A DNA stretch of 64,000 nucleotides from NCBI RefSeq assembly GCF_026929975.1, contig NZ_JANHOK010000003.1:62001-126000 (forward strand), written 5' to 3'. Below the pieces are notes generated by a model. That model was not told the DNA's origin. It was given only the letters and a program-made list of their open reading frames with translations, and ran no database searches. The number at the start of each line of letters is the position of its first letter. Position 1 is the first letter of the stretch. Source of the stretch: Bartonella sp. F02. Lineage in GTDB: Bacteria; Pseudomonadota; Alphaproteobacteria; Rhizobiales; Rhizobiaceae. Positions 29,567 to 39,786 of the stretch are shown here, piece after piece. Both the position numbers and the translations under genes were made by a program.

Positions 29567-30673
29567 ATGGCCTACGATCAGGAAAAAGTTGTTTCTGCTA
29601 TTCAAGCTTTTGAACGCGGTGAAGTTCTTGTCGTAAGAGATGACGATGATCGTGAAAATGAAGGTGATTTAATTGTTTCTGCTGTTCATTGTACAGAAGA
29701 AAAAATGGCATTTATCATTCGTCATACATCAGGAATTGTTTGCGCGCCTATGTCAAAAGAGGAAGCTAAGCGATTGGGTCTCACTCCTATGGTGTGTGAT
29801 AATGATGCAGTGCATGGGACTCAATTCACAGTTTCTGTTGACTATAAATATGGTATAACAACAGGAATTTCAGCATATGACCGTGCATTGGCAGTTCGCA
29901 ATCTTGCTAATTTTAATGCCTGTGCTCATGATTTTGCTCGCCCTGGACATATTTTCCCTTTGATTGCTCATGAAGAAGGCGTTCTTTTGCGTTCCGGTCA
30001 TACAGAAGCAGCTGTTGATTTATGCAAATTAGCTCATTTACCACCTGTTGGTGTTATTGGAGAGTTAGTTAATGATGATGGTAGTATTAAACATGGAGAT
30101 GAGGTTACAAAATTTGCACAAGATAATCGATTGCATCTTATAACTGTTGCTGATCTCATTGCATATCGTCAGCGTAAAGAGATGATCATCCAGCAGGTTG
30201 GAGCTATGCAGATTGAAACTTCTATAGGTTCGGCTGTCGCTCAAAGTTATAAGCTTCCTTGGGAAATGCTTCAGCATATTGCAATCGTTTTTGGTGATAT
30301 CCATGAGGGTGAAGATATTCCAGTATGTTTTTATCACGAGAATATTATCAATGATATTTTTGGTCAATCATCGAATATGATTATTATGATGCAGCATATG
30401 GTAGAAAAAGAAAAACGCGGGGTATGTGTTTATTTACGGAAGAAATCTGTTGATGTCCAATCATGTATTGGTGATCAGGTCATGGAAATAAGTGAATTAG
30501 AAAAACATGGACAAGCAGTTAAACGTGGAGAAGAATGGCAAAAAAGTGGTTTAGGAGCACAAATTCTGAAATCTTTAGGCATTCGCTCTGTTATTGTTTA
30601 TGCTTTTAAAGGCAATGATGATGTTGATTTAGAAAGTTTTGGGATTCGTATATCCAAGATCCATACTTTATGA
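29567..30673 (+). CDS. ribB: 3,4-dihydroxy-2-butanone 4-phosphate synthase with degenerate GCHII-like domain
   Basis: Makes the four-carbon precursor of riboflavin from ribulose 5-phosphate. Residues 1-205 form the RibB domain, with [51 protein letters not shown] and [25 protein letters not shown], which hold the metal and substrate residues. Residues 210-368 resemble a GTP cyclohydrolase II domain but the zinc Cys triad (family C-x10-C-x-C) is missing: the equivalent stretch reads [17 protein letters not shown] with one Cys. The protein is therefore probably only a DHBP synthase. Start ATG 29567, with AAAAAGGTGAAAT upstream. Forms an operon with xseB. Confidence 0.93.
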   Translation: MAYDQEKVVSAIQAFERGEVLVVRDDDDRENEGDLIVSAVHCTEEKMAFIIRHTSGIVCAPMSKEEAKRLGLTPMVCDNDAVHGTQFTVSVDYKYGITTGISAYDRALAVRNLANFNACAHDFARPGHIFPLIAHEEGVLLRSGHTEAAVDLCKLAHLPPVGVIGELVNDDGSIKHGDEVTKFAQDNRLHLITVADLIAYRQRKEMIIQQVGAMQIETSIGSAVAQSYKLPWEMLQHIAIVFGDIHEGEDIPVCFYHENIINDIFGQSSNMIIMMQHMVEKEKRGVCVYLRKKSVDVQSCIGDQVMEISELEKHGQAVKRGEEWQKSGLGAQILKSLGIRSVIVYAFKGNDDVDLESFGIRISKIHTL

Positions 30674-30680
30674 GGATTAC

Positions 30681-30935
30681 ATGAAACAAGAGATAAAAAA
30701 GGAAGATATTAAAACATTAAGCTTTGAGGAAGCGCTTAAGCAGCTTGAATTAATTGTTGAAAATTTGGAACGTGGGGATGTTCCTTTAGAGCAGTCAATT
30801 GATATTTATGAACGTGGTGAAGCTTTAAAAAAGCACTGTGAGAAATTGTTGAAAGTGGCTGAAACTAAAGTTGAAAAAATTAAGCTTTCAGATGAAGGTC
30901 ATCCAGAAGGTTTAGAGCCACTTGATTCTGAGTGA
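30681..30935 (+). CDS. xseB: Exodeoxyribonuclease VII small subunit
   Basis: Small subunit of ExoVII, which degrades single-stranded DNA. 84 residues from ATG 30681, preceded by GAGGATTAC; the frame is open from 30639 within ribB, but that start would overlap ribB. The helical core [20 protein letters not shown] and [19 protein letters not shown] are the family signature. Located 7 bases after ribB and 223 bases before dxs; xseB-dxs linkage is widespread in proteobacteria. Confidence 0.95.
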   Translation: MKQEIKKEDIKTLSFEEALKQLELIVENLERGDVPLEQSIDIYERGEALKKHCEKLLKVAETKVEKIKLSDEGHPEGLEPLDSE

Positions 30936-31158
30936 TGTTAAATAATTTTATTGATTTAGTCTTAAGAGACAAAGCAACTGAGTATATAGACAGTAATTTT
31001 TAGCAGTTTTTTCTTATAAAATAAGTTAAAACAAAAGAAAGTTGATAGATAAGCTTGGATAAATAAGGGTTTTTAATGAAAAATGCACAATGCTATGCAT
31101 GAAAGTGGTTCAGAGCGTATATTTATCATCTCATTATTTTTAAGCTAAGGAGTTTGAT

Positions 31159-33081
31159 TTGTCTCGATCATTAACGCCACTTCTTGATCGTATTTATTTG
31201 CCAGAAGATTTGCGAGCATTGCCTGAATCTGCTTTGGTGGAGCTAGCGGATGAGTTGCGCGCCGAAACAATTGATACTGTTTCTATTACAGGGGGACATC
31301 TTGGCGCGGGACTTGGAGTTGTTGAGCTTACTATTGCATTGCATTATATTTTTAATACACCTGATGATAGAATTATTTGGGATGTTGGTCATCAAGCTTA
31401 TCCTCATAAGATTTTGACGGGGCGTAGAGATAAAATTCGGACATTACGTCAAGAGGGAGGGTTGTCGGGATTTACGAAACGTTCAGAAAGTGTGTACGAT
31501 CCATTTGGTGCGGGGCATTCTTCTACTTCGATTTCTGCAGGTCTTGGTATGGCAATAGCCAGTGCTTTGAAAAAAGAAGAAAGACGCAACATCATTGCGG
31601 TCATCGGTGATGGCGCAATGTCTGCTGGGATGGCCTATGAGGCGATGAATAATGCTGGTGCTTTAGATGCACGCTTAATTGTTATTCTGAATGATAATGA
31701 TATGTCCATTGCACCTCCCACTGGTGCTATGAGTGCGCATCTCGCACGGTTAGTTTCCCGCCCTTCTTATCGTAGTTTACGTGAAAAATTAAAAGGTTTA
31801 AACAAGAAATTACCAAGATTTTTTTCAGATAAGGCACGTCGTTCCGAAGAATTTGCGCGGGGTTTTTTTGTTGGAGGAACTTTATTTGATGAGCTTGGAT
31901 TTTACTATGTTGGGCCGATAGATGGTCATAATTTGGAACATTTACTGCCTGTTTTGAAAAATGTTCGCGAATATCCCAATGGGCCTGTTTTAGTGCATGT
32001 AGTAACGCGTAAGGGAAAAGGTTATGCGCCTGCAGAAGCATCTTATGATAAATATCATGGTGTTAATCGCTTTAATGTTATTACAGGAAAGCAGGTTAAA
32101 ACGCAAAGCAATACTTTTTCTTATACGAAAGTGTTTTCAAAAGCTTTAATCGAAGAAGCAAGTCATGATGATAAAATTGTTGCTATAACAGCTGCAATGC
32201 CAACGGGAACAGGTCTTGATGCTTTTTCTGAAAAATTTCCTGAAAAAATGTTTGATGTTGGCATTGCTGAACAGCATGCGGTGACTTTCGCTGCGGGTAT
32301 TGCGTGTGAAGGGTATAAACCTTTTGTTGCTATTTATTCGACTTTCTTGCAGCGTGCTTATGATCAGATTGTTCATGATGTATCTATTCAAAGATTACCA
32401 GTACGTTTTGCAATTGATCGAGCTGGTTTTGTTGGTGCAGATGGTGCAACGCATGCAGGAAGTTATGATATTGTTTTTTTGGCAACTCTTCCTGAGTTTG
32501 TTGTGATGGCTCCCTCTGATGAGCTTGAACTGATGCATATGGTGCGTACAGCAGCAGTCTATGATCAAGGTCCTATTTCTTTTCGCTATCCACGCGGTAA
32601 TGGTGTTTGTTCAGAGTTGCCGCAGCGAGGAGAGATTCTTGAAATTGGTAAAGGGCGCATTTTGTGTGAAGGAAATAGAGCCGCATTGGTGTGCTTTGGA
32701 ACACGGTTATCTGAAGTGTTAAAAGCAGCTGATGAGTTAGAGACAGAAGGTGTATCTGCAACTGTTGCAGATGCACGATTTGCTAAACCTTTGGATAAGG
32801 ATTTGATCCGTCGTTTAGCGCGCGAACATGAAATATTAGTGACAATTGAGGAAGGTGCAATGGGAGGATTTGGAGCGCATGTATTACAATTTTTGGCGCA
32901 AGAAGGATTGTTAGACCATGGCCTAAAAGTTCGCACTTTAACATTTCCTGACGAGTATTTAAATCAAGGTTTGCCAGATAAAGTTCTGTCACGTATTGGA
33001 CTTGATTCAACAGGTATTATCAATACTGTTTTAACAGCTTTGGGGCGTAAAATTCGAACAATACAAAAAATCCGAGTATAA
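31159..33081 (+). CDS. dxs: 1-deoxy-D-xylulose-5-phosphate synthase
   Basis: Thiamine-diphosphate enzyme that begins the MEP isoprenoid pathway by joining pyruvate and glyceraldehyde 3-phosphate. 640 residues. Motifs: [36 protein letters not shown], the ThDP-binding [21 protein letters not shown] (near residue 150), and the catalytic Glu in [15 protein letters not shown] (near 372), with [15 protein letters not shown]. The start is TTG 31159, with AAGGAG six bases upstream. tlyA begins 1 base after the stop, so dxs-tlyA-RNA methyltransferase is one transcription unit, as in many rhizobia. Confidence 0.97.
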   Translation: MSRSLTPLLDRIYLPEDLRALPESALVELADELRAETIDTVSITGGHLGAGLGVVELTIALHYIFNTPDDRIIWDVGHQAYPHKILTGRRDKIRTLRQEGGLSGFTKRSESVYDPFGAGHSSTSISAGLGMAIASALKKEERRNIIAVIGDGAMSAGMAYEAMNNAGALDARLIVILNDNDMSIAPPTGAMSAHLARLVSRPSYRSLREKLKGLNKKLPRFFSDKARRSEEFARGFFVGGTLFDELGFYYVGPIDGHNLEHLLPVLKNVREYPNGPVLVHVVTRKGKGYAPAEASYDKYHGVNRFNVITGKQVKTQSNTFSYTKVFSKALIEEASHDDKIVAITAAMPTGTGLDAFSEKFPEKMFDVGIAEQHAVTFAAGIACEGYKPFVAIYSTFLQRAYDQIVHDVSIQRLPVRFAIDRAGFVGADGATHAGSYDIVFLATLPEFVVMAPSDELELMHMVRTAAVYDQGPISFRYPRGNGVCSELPQRGEILEIGKGRILCEGNRAALVCFGTRLSEVLKAADELETEGVSATVADARFAKPLDKDLIRRLAREHEILVTIEEGAMGGFGAHVLQFLAQEGLLDHGLKVRTLTFPDEYLNQGLPDKVLSRIGLDSTGIINTVLTALGRKIRTIQKIRV

Positions 33082-33082
33082 T

Positions 33083-33829
33083 ATGGCAATTACGAAAAGG
33101 CTTGATGTTCTTTTGGTTGAGAAAAATTTTTTCCCAACACGTTCTCGAGCACGTGATGCGATTATGAGGAAAACAATTCAAGTTGATGGGAAGATAATTT
33201 TTAAAGCTGGGCAAATGATTTCTGAAGAAGCGGAAATTATGGTTGATGATCCAGCACAGCATTATGTTTCGCGTGCTGCATTAAAATTGATTGGAGCACT
33301 TGATGTGTTTCCAGTTGTAACATCTCAAGTGACGGCTATTGATATTGGTGCATCAACAGGTGGATTTACACAAGTTCTTTTAGAACGCGGAGCGGCTCAT
33401 GTTATTGCGGTTGATGTTGGCCATCATCAGTTTGATGTTCGTTTATTAAACAATAATAATGCGATAACATTATTAGAAGGTTTAAATATTAGAAATTTAA
33501 AGAAGGAACATTTGAACGGTCATGAAATTGATCTCATTGTTTCAGATGTCAGTTTTATTTCTCTTAAGCTTGCGTTGCCATCTGCCTTATCTTTAGCAAA
33601 GAAAGGAGCGCAAGCAGTTTTGTTGGTTAAACCTCAGTTTGAAGCTGGTCGAAAAGATATTGGTAAAAGAGGGATATTGAAAGATCCATTAGTGGCCCAA
33701 AAAACTGCTGAGGAACTTTTTACGTGGTTAAATCTGCAAGAGGGGTGGGTTGCAAAAGGTTTACTTCCTTCACCCATTACGGGGAGTGATGGTAATATAG
33801 AATATTTGTTATTCGGGGAAAAACAATAA
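33083..33829 (+). CDS. tlyA: TlyA-family rRNA 2'-O-methyltransferase
   Basis: RNA methyltransferase of the TlyA (so-called hemolysin) family, which in mycobacteria methylates 16S and 23S rRNA ribose. An N-terminal S4 RNA-binding domain (RLDVLLVEKNFFPTRSRARDAI, residues 5-65) is followed by an FtsJ-like domain with AIDIGASTGGFTQVLLERGA (SAM motif I, near 92) and the catalytic IVSDVSFISL and LLVKPQFEAG. 248 residues. Membrane or hemolytic activity is not suggested by the sequence. Second gene of the dxs operon, next gene 1 base downstream. Confidence 0.95.
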   Translation: MAITKRLDVLLVEKNFFPTRSRARDAIMRKTIQVDGKIIFKAGQMISEEAEIMVDDPAQHYVSRAALKLIGALDVFPVVTSQVTAIDIGASTGGFTQVLLERGAAHVIAVDVGHHQFDVRLLNNNNAITLLEGLNIRNLKKEHLNGHEIDLIVSDVSFISLKLALPSALSLAKKGAQAVLLVKPQFEAGRKDIGKRGILKDPLVAQKTAEELFTWLNLQEGWVAKGLLPSPITGSDGNIEYLLFGEKQ

Positions 33830-33830
33830 T

Positions 33831-35084
33831 ATGAATAACGATATTATCATTGACCATATCGGAGCAAACGGTATTGGTTGTGCTAAAACTCCACAAGGCT
33901 TAGTTTATGTACCTTTTACTTTACCAGGAGAGATCGTTGAAGTTGTTTCTCATGAGACAGAGAAGATACGCACTACATTAAAAAAACGATCACTAGAACG
34001 TATTGATGTTCTTTGTCAACATTTTGAGAGGTGTGGAGGATGCATGCTTCAACATTGGCATGCTGATGCTTATCGTTCTTGGAAGAGGCAATTGGTTGTT
34101 GATATGCTGAAGCAACGAGGACTTAATGTCACTGTATCTCCTTTAATTGAATGTGAAACTCATAGTCGACGGCGAATTACGGTAACAGTTTCTAAAACAA
34201 AAGAAGGTTGTATTATTGGTTTTAATCGTTATTTGTCTCATGACGTTGTAGTTATTGAAGAATGTCCAGTGACACGTTCAGAGATTATATTGAAATTAGA
34301 TACTATCAGAGAAATATGTGCTCTTTTAAGTCATGACACTAAACGGTTTCGAATGATGATCACGTCTGTTGAAAATGGTCTTGATGTTGCGGTGAGCGGT
34401 TGTATTGTTCGCAATGAGGTTATTCGTCAGAAAATAATACAGATTGCTCTTTCTAGTGAAATTACACGTTTATCTGTTGAAGGTGAAATTTTTTTTGAAC
34501 AAGAAAAACCATTAATTTCTTTTGGAGATGTGCATGTTGTACTTCCTCCTCATGGTTTTCTTCAAGCGACTCGTGAAGCAGAAAATAATATGGGAAATAT
34601 TATTTTATCTCATTTAGAAAAAGCAAAGAATGCTGTTGATTTATTTTCTGGAGTAGGAACTTTCACTTTACGGATGGCTAAAAGGATGAATGTTCATGCT
34701 GTTGAGAATGATGTAGCATCATTAGTAAATTTAGAAGCAGCAGTACGTTTTGCTTCTGGTTTAAAAACAGTTACTTGTGAAAAACGCGATTTATTCCGTC
34801 GTCCTCTTTCTGTAGAGGAACTTGAGCGTTTTGATAGTGTTGTTTTTGATCCTCCACGCGCTGGTGCTAAAGAACAAGTCAATGAGCTAGCGAAGGCGAC
34901 AATACCACGTGTTGTAGCGGTTTCATGTAATCCTGTTACATTTGCTCGTGATGTATCTATTCTTGTTTCAGGAGGATACACAATTGAAAAAGTGATTCCT
35001 ATCGATCAGTTTTTATGGTCCCCTCATGTTGAAATTGTTGCAACTTTGAGCAAACGTAAAAAGAAAACGGGCTGGAAACTTTAG
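33831..35084 (+). CDS. TrmA/RlmD-like 5-methyluridine RNA methyltransferase
   Basis: Class I methyltransferase of the RumA/TrmA family, which makes 5-methyluridine in rRNA or tRNA. The N-terminal TRAM-like beta barrel (residues 1-55) is followed by the [4Fe-4S] Cys cluster CQHFERCGGCMLQHW. SAM motif AVDLFSGVGTFTLRMA and the catalytic Cys in VVAVSCNPVTFARD are in place, with VFDPPRAGA. 417 residues, complete. The target base (U747, U1939 or U54) cannot be decided. Last gene of the dxs operon, ending convergently with tldD at a shared hairpin. Confidence 0.9.
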   Translation: MNNDIIIDHIGANGIGCAKTPQGLVYVPFTLPGEIVEVVSHETEKIRTTLKKRSLERIDVLCQHFERCGGCMLQHWHADAYRSWKRQLVVDMLKQRGLNVTVSPLIECETHSRRRITVTVSKTKEGCIIGFNRYLSHDVVVIEECPVTRSEIILKLDTIREICALLSHDTKRFRMMITSVENGLDVAVSGCIVRNEVIRQKIIQIALSSEITRLSVEGEIFFEQEKPLISFGDVHVVLPPHGFLQATREAENNMGNIILSHLEKAKNAVDLFSGVGTFTLRMAKRMNVHAVENDVASLVNLEAAVRFASGLKTVTCEKRDLFRRPLSVEELERFDSVVFDPPRAGAKEQVNELAKATIPRVVAVSCNPVTFARDVSILVSGGYTIEKVIPIDQFLWSPHVEIVATLSKRKKKTGWKL

Positions 35085-35091
35085 TTTAAAC

Positions 35092-35141
35092 TGAACAATT
35101 CATTTGAATTATTTTAGTAAATTTCAAATGAATCTTGTTCA
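35092..35141. terminator. Long shared hairpin between convergent genes
   Basis: TGAACAA (35092-35098) plus TTCATTTGAA (35099-35108) pair with TTCAAATGAA (35123-35132) and TTGTTCA (35135-35141), leaving a 2-base bulge and a 14-base loop, 17 paired bases in total. It lies exactly between the stops of the RNA methyltransferase gene and tldD, so it can end both transcripts. Confidence 0.65.
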
Positions 35142-35148
35142 ATTTATT

Positions 35149-36564
35149 TTATCCTAATTCTGTTCCACCGATAGTCATATTATTAATTCGTAAATGAGGT
35201 TGTCCGACGCCAACAGGAACATTTTGACCTGCTTTCCCACACATTCCAATGCCATTATCAAGTTTGCTATCATTGCCAATCATTGTAACTCGTTTCATAG
35301 CATCTGGTCCGTTTCCAATAAGAGTTGCACCTTTGATTGGTGCTATAATTTTACCATTTTCCACTCGATAAGCTTCTGTACATTCAAATACAAATTTTCC
35401 AGAGGTAATATCTACTTGTCCTCCGCCAAATGAAACAGCATAGATACCATTTTTAAGAGAAGATAAAATTTCTTCAGGCGTTTTATCTCCTCCTAACATC
35501 ATTGTATTTGTCATTCGTGGTATTGGTATATGTGCGTAGGATTCACGCCGTCCATTTCCTGTTGGCTTAACACCCATAAGTCGAGCATTAAGCCGATCTT
35601 GCATAAAACCAACTAATTTTCCATCTTCAATGAGGATATTGCGACCTGATGGTGTTCCTTCATCATCTATGGTGAGAGATCCTCTGCGTTGAGGAATTGT
35701 TCCATCATCCACAATAGTAACACCTTTTGCTGCAACTTGTTGCCCCAAAAGTCCAGAGAAAGCTGACGTTTTTTTGCGGTTAAAATCACCTTCCAAACCA
35801 TGTCCAACAGCTTCATGGAGCATAACACCAGGCCATCCATTAGCCAAAACAACGTCAAATGTTCCTGCGGGTGCTGCTTCTGCTTCTAAGTTTACGAGAG
35901 CCATGCGAAGGGCTTCATCAGCAGCTGTTTTCCAATTTTCTTCACTAATAAATTGGCTAAAGTCCTGTCGTCCACCACATCCGTAGAAACCACTCTCACG
36001 CCGATTACCATTTGCTGCAACAACAGAGATAGAAAGTCGTACAAGAGGACGGATATCACGAGCAAAGTAACCATTAGCACGTAGGATTTCAACATGTTGT
36101 AGTGAGCCAGAAAGAGCTACGGTAACTTGATGCAATTTATCATTTTTATTGCGTAAATAAGCATCAATTTTTTGTAAAAGAGCACTTTTTTCTTCAAAAG
36201 ATGGAGTATTGAGAGGATTGTTTGGTTGATAGAGAGTTTTATGTGTTTTTTGAGGAGCTACACTATAAGATCCTGTGTGATTATAGGTAACAGCTTTAGC
36301 TGCGTCACTCGCACGTTTGAGCGCTGCAGCTGATAATTCGCCAGAATGAGCATATCCTGTGGCTTCTTCAGAAACAACACGTAAGCCAAATCCTACATCT
36401 TGGTGAAATGAACCATTTTTGAGTTGGCCATTATCAAATAAAAGAGTTTCACTTTCTGTATATTCAAGATAAAGTTCACCATCATCAGCATTATGAAGCG
36501 CGTCTTCTACAAGCAACTGCAATTTTGATGAAGGAATATCAAATTGGTCAATCAGTGATCTCAT
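35149..36564 (-). CDS. tldD: TldD-type metalloprotease
   Basis: Zinc protease subunit TldD, which with TldE/PmbA cleaves peptides such as microcin B17 precursor and antitoxin CcdA. 471 residues, with the metal motif VMLHEAVGHGLEGDFN (HExxxH, near residue 250), the flanking LYLEYTESETLLFDNGQ N-terminal part, GVKPTGNGRRESY, and the C-terminal FVFECTEAYRVENGK with VGQPHLRINNMTIGGTE. Start ATG 36562-36564, with AGGATAACC upstream. Partner pmbA is not in the window. Confidence 0.95.
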   Translation of the reverse strand: MRSLIDQFDIPSSKLQLLVEDALHNADDGELYLEYTESETLLFDNGQLKNGSFHQDVGFGLRVVSEEATGYAHSGELSAAALKRASDAAKAVTYNHTGSYSVAPQKTHKTLYQPNNPLNTPSFEEKSALLQKIDAYLRNKNDKLHQVTVALSGSLQHVEILRANGYFARDIRPLVRLSISVVAANGNRRESGFYGCGGRQDFSQFISEENWKTAADEALRMALVNLEAEAAPAGTFDVVLANGWPGVMLHEAVGHGLEGDFNRKKTSAFSGLLGQQVAAKGVTIVDDGTIPQRRGSLTIDDEGTPSGRNILIEDGKLVGFMQDRLNARLMGVKPTGNGRRESYAHIPIPRMTNTMMLGGDKTPEEILSSLKNGIYAVSFGGGQVDITSGKFVFECTEAYRVENGKIIAPIKGATLIGNGPDAMKRVTMIGNDSKLDNGIGMCGKAGQNVPVGVGQPHLRINNMTIGGTELG

Positions 36565-36668
36565 GATGGTTATCCTATTTTATTTGGGATACTACATTTC
36601 TTATTTTAAAAAATTACAACAAAATTATTAAATGTGTTCATTCGTTAACATTTTTGTATGCCTTTTGA

Positions 36669-37232
36669 TTATTTTGATAAAGCGTCATAAGCGTCACGAA
36701 AACCGTTAAGATCAAGGACACCTCCGACACCTTGTTCAGGAGTTGTAAAGATAAAGTAGGTTGCTATTTTTCCTTCTAAAAAAGGTCTTAGGGTTTCTTT
36801 TTTCATAAGAGATTCAGCAATACAAACATCGCCTAAACAACGACGATATTCTATTTTCTCCATATCTTTATTATCGATTTTGAGTCCAACACCAGGACGT
36901 AATTCAACTCGAATAGGAACAAAAACACGCATTAACGTTCCTTGGTTTTTAGGGAGTTTGAAAAATGCAACGCGAAAAGTAATATCTCTACGATCTTGTG
37001 TTCGTATATCTTGTACAATCTCGCATTGTATATTAGGGGTTCCTGGTGGTAAGGAGCAAATTTTTGTCCAAGCACCGTAAGTTTTTGGCGTAGGAATATT
37101 TTGCATATCCGATATTTGTGCAAGAGCATGATTAATAAAAATATTATAAAATAGATAAGTAGCAATACCAATAAAAAAGGTTGTTCTTAGAAAATGATGA
37201 AGTATTGTAGAGAATTGCATCCGAATTATCAT
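36669..37232 (-). CDS. Invasion-associated locus B (IalB) family protein
   Basis: Secreted protein of the IalB family, named from Bartonella bacilliformis IalB, which is linked to erythrocyte invasion; rhizobia carry several paralogues, so this need not be the virulence copy. About 187 residues: an N-terminal hydrophobic segment (TTFFIGIATYLFYNIFINHALA, signal peptide or anchor) and a beta-rich domain with paired cysteines, CSLPPGTPNIQC and CLGDVC. PTPKTYGAWTKICSL and MRVFVPIRVELRPGVGLKID are family-like. The start ATG at 37232 (MIIRMQ) has GAGAG four bases upstream; another in-frame ATG is 15 bases further out. In other rhizobia this gene precedes coxBA. Confidence 0.82.
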   Translation of the reverse strand: MIIRMQFSTILHHFLRTTFFIGIATYLFYNIFINHALAQISDMQNIPTPKTYGAWTKICSLPPGTPNIQCEIVQDIRTQDRRDITFRVAFFKLPKNQGTLMRVFVPIRVELRPGVGLKIDNKDMEKIEYRRCLGDVCIAESLMKKETLRPFLEGKIATYFIFTTPEQGVGGVLDLNGFRDAYDALSK

Positions 37233-37621
37233 TACACTCTCATGCACAGGTTTTTATGAAAAGTAAATTTATTAAGTTAACAGTATAACATAAAATGCAA
37301 ACCTTCCCAAATATATCAATGTATCTGCAAAATAACAGAAGAAAAGTGAAAAAGCAGTGTGTTTTGAAGCAAAATTTTTTAAGATTTTTTTTAACTATCG
37401 ATAGAATCTATTCTGTTTTTGTAAGATATTTATTGTGATATCAAGAAGAATATTGATTTTACAAATGTGTTTTTGTTGCAAACGCTTCTATCTGTTTTTA
37501 ATGAATGTGTGCAGATGGTGTTTTGTATGTTCTCAAAAATACTCTAAGATTAATTTGTCATTTTCATGTAATAAAAGGTTTTTTTTGTGAATGACTCAGA
37601 TGGAAAAGGTTCTTTAGGGTA
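37233..37621. other. Spacer between ialB-like gene and ctaB
   Basis: About 390 AT-rich bases between divergent genes. In related rhizobia coxB and coxA occupy this place; I searched by eye for their conserved motifs and found none, so any deletion was clean or old. No RNA gene is seen. Confidence 0.4.
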
Positions 37622-38557
37622 ATGTCTGTTTCAGGAGAATTATCAGCAGAAAACGGTCAATCGATTCCACCCGTTGCTGATATTTATGATTATATCACAT
37701 TGATGAAACCACGAGTGATGTCGCTTGTTGTTTTTACAGCCTTAGTAGGATTACTGATGGCTCCTGTTTCTATGAGCTTATTTCGTGGTTTTTTGGCGAT
37801 TGTGTGTATTGCTGTGGGAGGAGGTGGTGCAGGAGCACTGAATATGTGGTATGATGCTGACATTGATGCAGTGATGAAACGTACTCGTAATCGTCCCATT
37901 CCGACTGGTAAAATTAGCCGAGAGAAAGCGTGTATTTTTGGTTTAATTCTTTCTACGTTTTCAGTCGTAGTGATGGGAATTTTCATTAATTGGTTTGCAG
38001 CTGTTTTTCTTGCTTTTACAATATTTTTTTATGTCGTTATTTATACAATTTGGCTGAAGCGTATAACTCCACAAAATATTGTTATTGGTGGAGCAGCTGG
38101 AGCTTTTCCTCCGATGGTCGGGTGGGCTGCTGCGACAGGAACAGTGAATGTTGAAAGCTTTCTATTGTTTTTAATTATTTTTATGTGGACTCCTCCGCAT
38201 TTTTGGGCCCTTTCTTTATTTTCATCTATGGATTACGATGCCGCAAATATTCCTATGATGCCTAATGTGCGAGGTGAAAATTCAACCAAAAAACAAATTT
38301 TAATTTATTCTATTATAATGGCAATATGTGCCATTGGGCCTTATATTTTAGGGTTTGCAGGAGTTATCTATGGTATTTTTTCAACAATTTTAGGGATTAT
38401 TTTTGTTTATCTCGCTTATCGTTTGTGGAAAACAAATACACAGAGTGACACTGTTTTTATAGCAAAGAAAATGTTTTTATTTTCTGTGTTTTATTTGACT
38501 GCTATTTTTGGAGTTCTTTTGATTGAATTTCTTATTTTATATTTTTTTCAACTTTGA
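37622..38557 (+). CDS. ctaB: Protoheme IX farnesyltransferase (heme O synthase)
   Basis: Membrane prenyltransferase that converts heme B to heme O for bo3- or aa3-type oxidases. 311 residues. The aspartate-rich motif NMWYDADIDAVMKRTRNRPIP (near residue 77) and the family's loop YTIWLKRITPQNIVIGGAAGAFPPMVGW are present, along with WTPPHFWALSLF and DYDAANIPMMP. The start ATG 37622 lies just after TTCTTTAGGG. In many rhizobia this gene lies within the coxBA-ctaB-ctaG-coxC cluster; here it stands without them. Its product must serve an oxidase encoded elsewhere. Confidence 0.95.
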   Translation: MSVSGELSAENGQSIPPVADIYDYITLMKPRVMSLVVFTALVGLLMAPVSMSLFRGFLAIVCIAVGGGGAGALNMWYDADIDAVMKRTRNRPIPTGKISREKACIFGLILSTFSVVVMGIFINWFAAVFLAFTIFFYVVIYTIWLKRITPQNIVIGGAAGAFPPMVGWAAATGTVNVESFLLFLIIFMWTPPHFWALSLFSSMDYDAANIPMMPNVRGENSTKKQILIYSIIMAICAIGPYILGFAGVIYGIFSTILGIIFVYLAYRLWKTNTQSDTVFIAKKMFLFSVFYLTAIFGVLLIEFLILYFFQL

Positions 38558-38730
38558 ATAATTTCAATAAAATTTCATATCAGTAGAATGCAAAGAGAGT
38601 ATGATGTAAAAGTGTCCTGCTTTTTCGATGGGAAATGTGATTTTATTTTTTCTTTTGCTCCTACTTTTGTAGAACATAATAATAATTATGTGGTGGTGAA
38701 GTAAACGCCACAGAAATATAAGGATAAATC

Positions 38731-39786
38731 ATGTCTGCACTTCCTTCTTTAACAATGCGTCTTTGTAGTCCACGTGGATTTTGTGCAGGAGTTGATCGTG
38801 CTATTCAAATTGTTATTCTTGCATTAAAAAAATATGGTTCTCCAGTATATGTTCGTCATGAAATTGTCCATAATCGCTACGTAGTAGAAGGATTACAGCA
38901 GCGAGGGGCCATTTTTATTGAAGAACTGAATGAAATTCCAGAAGAACATTATAGCCAGCCTGTTATATTTTCTGCGCATGGTGTTCCAAAGTCCGTACCA
39001 GAAGAAGCGCGTCGTTATAATTTGTTTTATCTTGATGCAACATGTCCATTGGTTTCTAAGGTTCATAAGCAAGCAATACGGCATCAACGTTATGGACGTC
39101 ATGTTATATTGATTGGTCATTCTGGACATCCTGAAGTTATTGGAACAATGGGACAACTTGAAAAAGAATCGGTTACATTAATTCAAACAGTTGAAGATGC
39201 TTTGCATTATCAGCCAAATGATCCGAATAAATTGGGATTTGTAACGCAAACAACGCTTTCTATCGAAGATACGGCAGAAATACTCGATGTTTTACAACGG
39301 CGTTTTCCTGCTTTGGAACCACCAGCTGCTGAATCAATTTGTTATGCGACAACAAATAGGCAAAATGCTGTGAAAGCAGCAGCATTAGGAAGTGATTTGT
39401 TTTTAATTGTTGGGGCGCCAAACTCTTCTAATTCACGACGTTTGGTAGAGGTTGCTGAAAGATTTGGAGCGCGGCAGTCTATTTTAGTTCAACGTGCTGA
39501 TGAAATTGATTTTGAGCGTTTAGAACCTCTTTCTGTCGTTAGTCTTTCAGCGGGGGCTTCTGCTCCTCAAATTATTGTTGATGAAATTATTATGGCTTTT
39601 CGTAAACGTTATAATGTTAAAATAGAGTTAGCTGAAACCGCTGTGGAAACAGAGACATTTTTAGTGAATCGTGAATTGCGTAATGTTATTTTAACGCCTC
39701 AAGATATGGCGTTTGTTAATGGTCATTCTGATAGTTTTAGACAGGGAAATGATGAAAAACAAATATTGAAGGTAAAAGCAGAATAA
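38731..39786 (+). CDS. ispH: 4-hydroxy-3-methylbut-2-enyl diphosphate reductase
   Basis: Iron-sulfur enzyme of the last MEP pathway step, giving IPP and DMAPP. 351 residues. The three cluster cysteines are in SPRGFCAGVDRAI, LDATCPLVSK and SICYATTNRQNAV. Active-site histidines and glutamate lie in VRHEIVHNRYV, FSAHGVPKSV and GHSGHPEVIGTMGQ. The stop shares one base with the ATG of thrB (39786), a TAATG junction, so translation is coupled. Start ATG at 38731, with AAGGATAAATC upstream. Confidence 0.97.
   Translation: MSALPSLTMRLCSPRGFCAGVDRAIQIVILALKKYGSPVYVRHEIVHNRYVVEGLQQRGAIFIEELNEIPEEHYSQPVIFSAHGVPKSVPEEARRYNLFYLDATCPLVSKVHKQAIRHQRYGRHVILIGHSGHPEVIGTMGQLEKESVTLIQTVEDALHYQPNDPNKLGFVTQTTLSIEDTAEILDVLQRRFPALEPPAAESICYATTNRQNAVKAAALGSDLFLIVGAPNSSNSRRLVEVAERFGARQSILVQRADEIDFERLEPLSVVSLSAGASAPQIIVDEIIMAFRKRYNVKIELAETAVETETFLVNRELRNVILTPQDMAFVNGHSDSFRQGNDEKQILKVKAE

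Noticed and set aside
33083-33829. Annotating tlyA as a hemolysin virulence factor.
   Set aside because: The S4 plus FtsJ domain order shows an RNA methyltransferase; no membrane or pore features are present.
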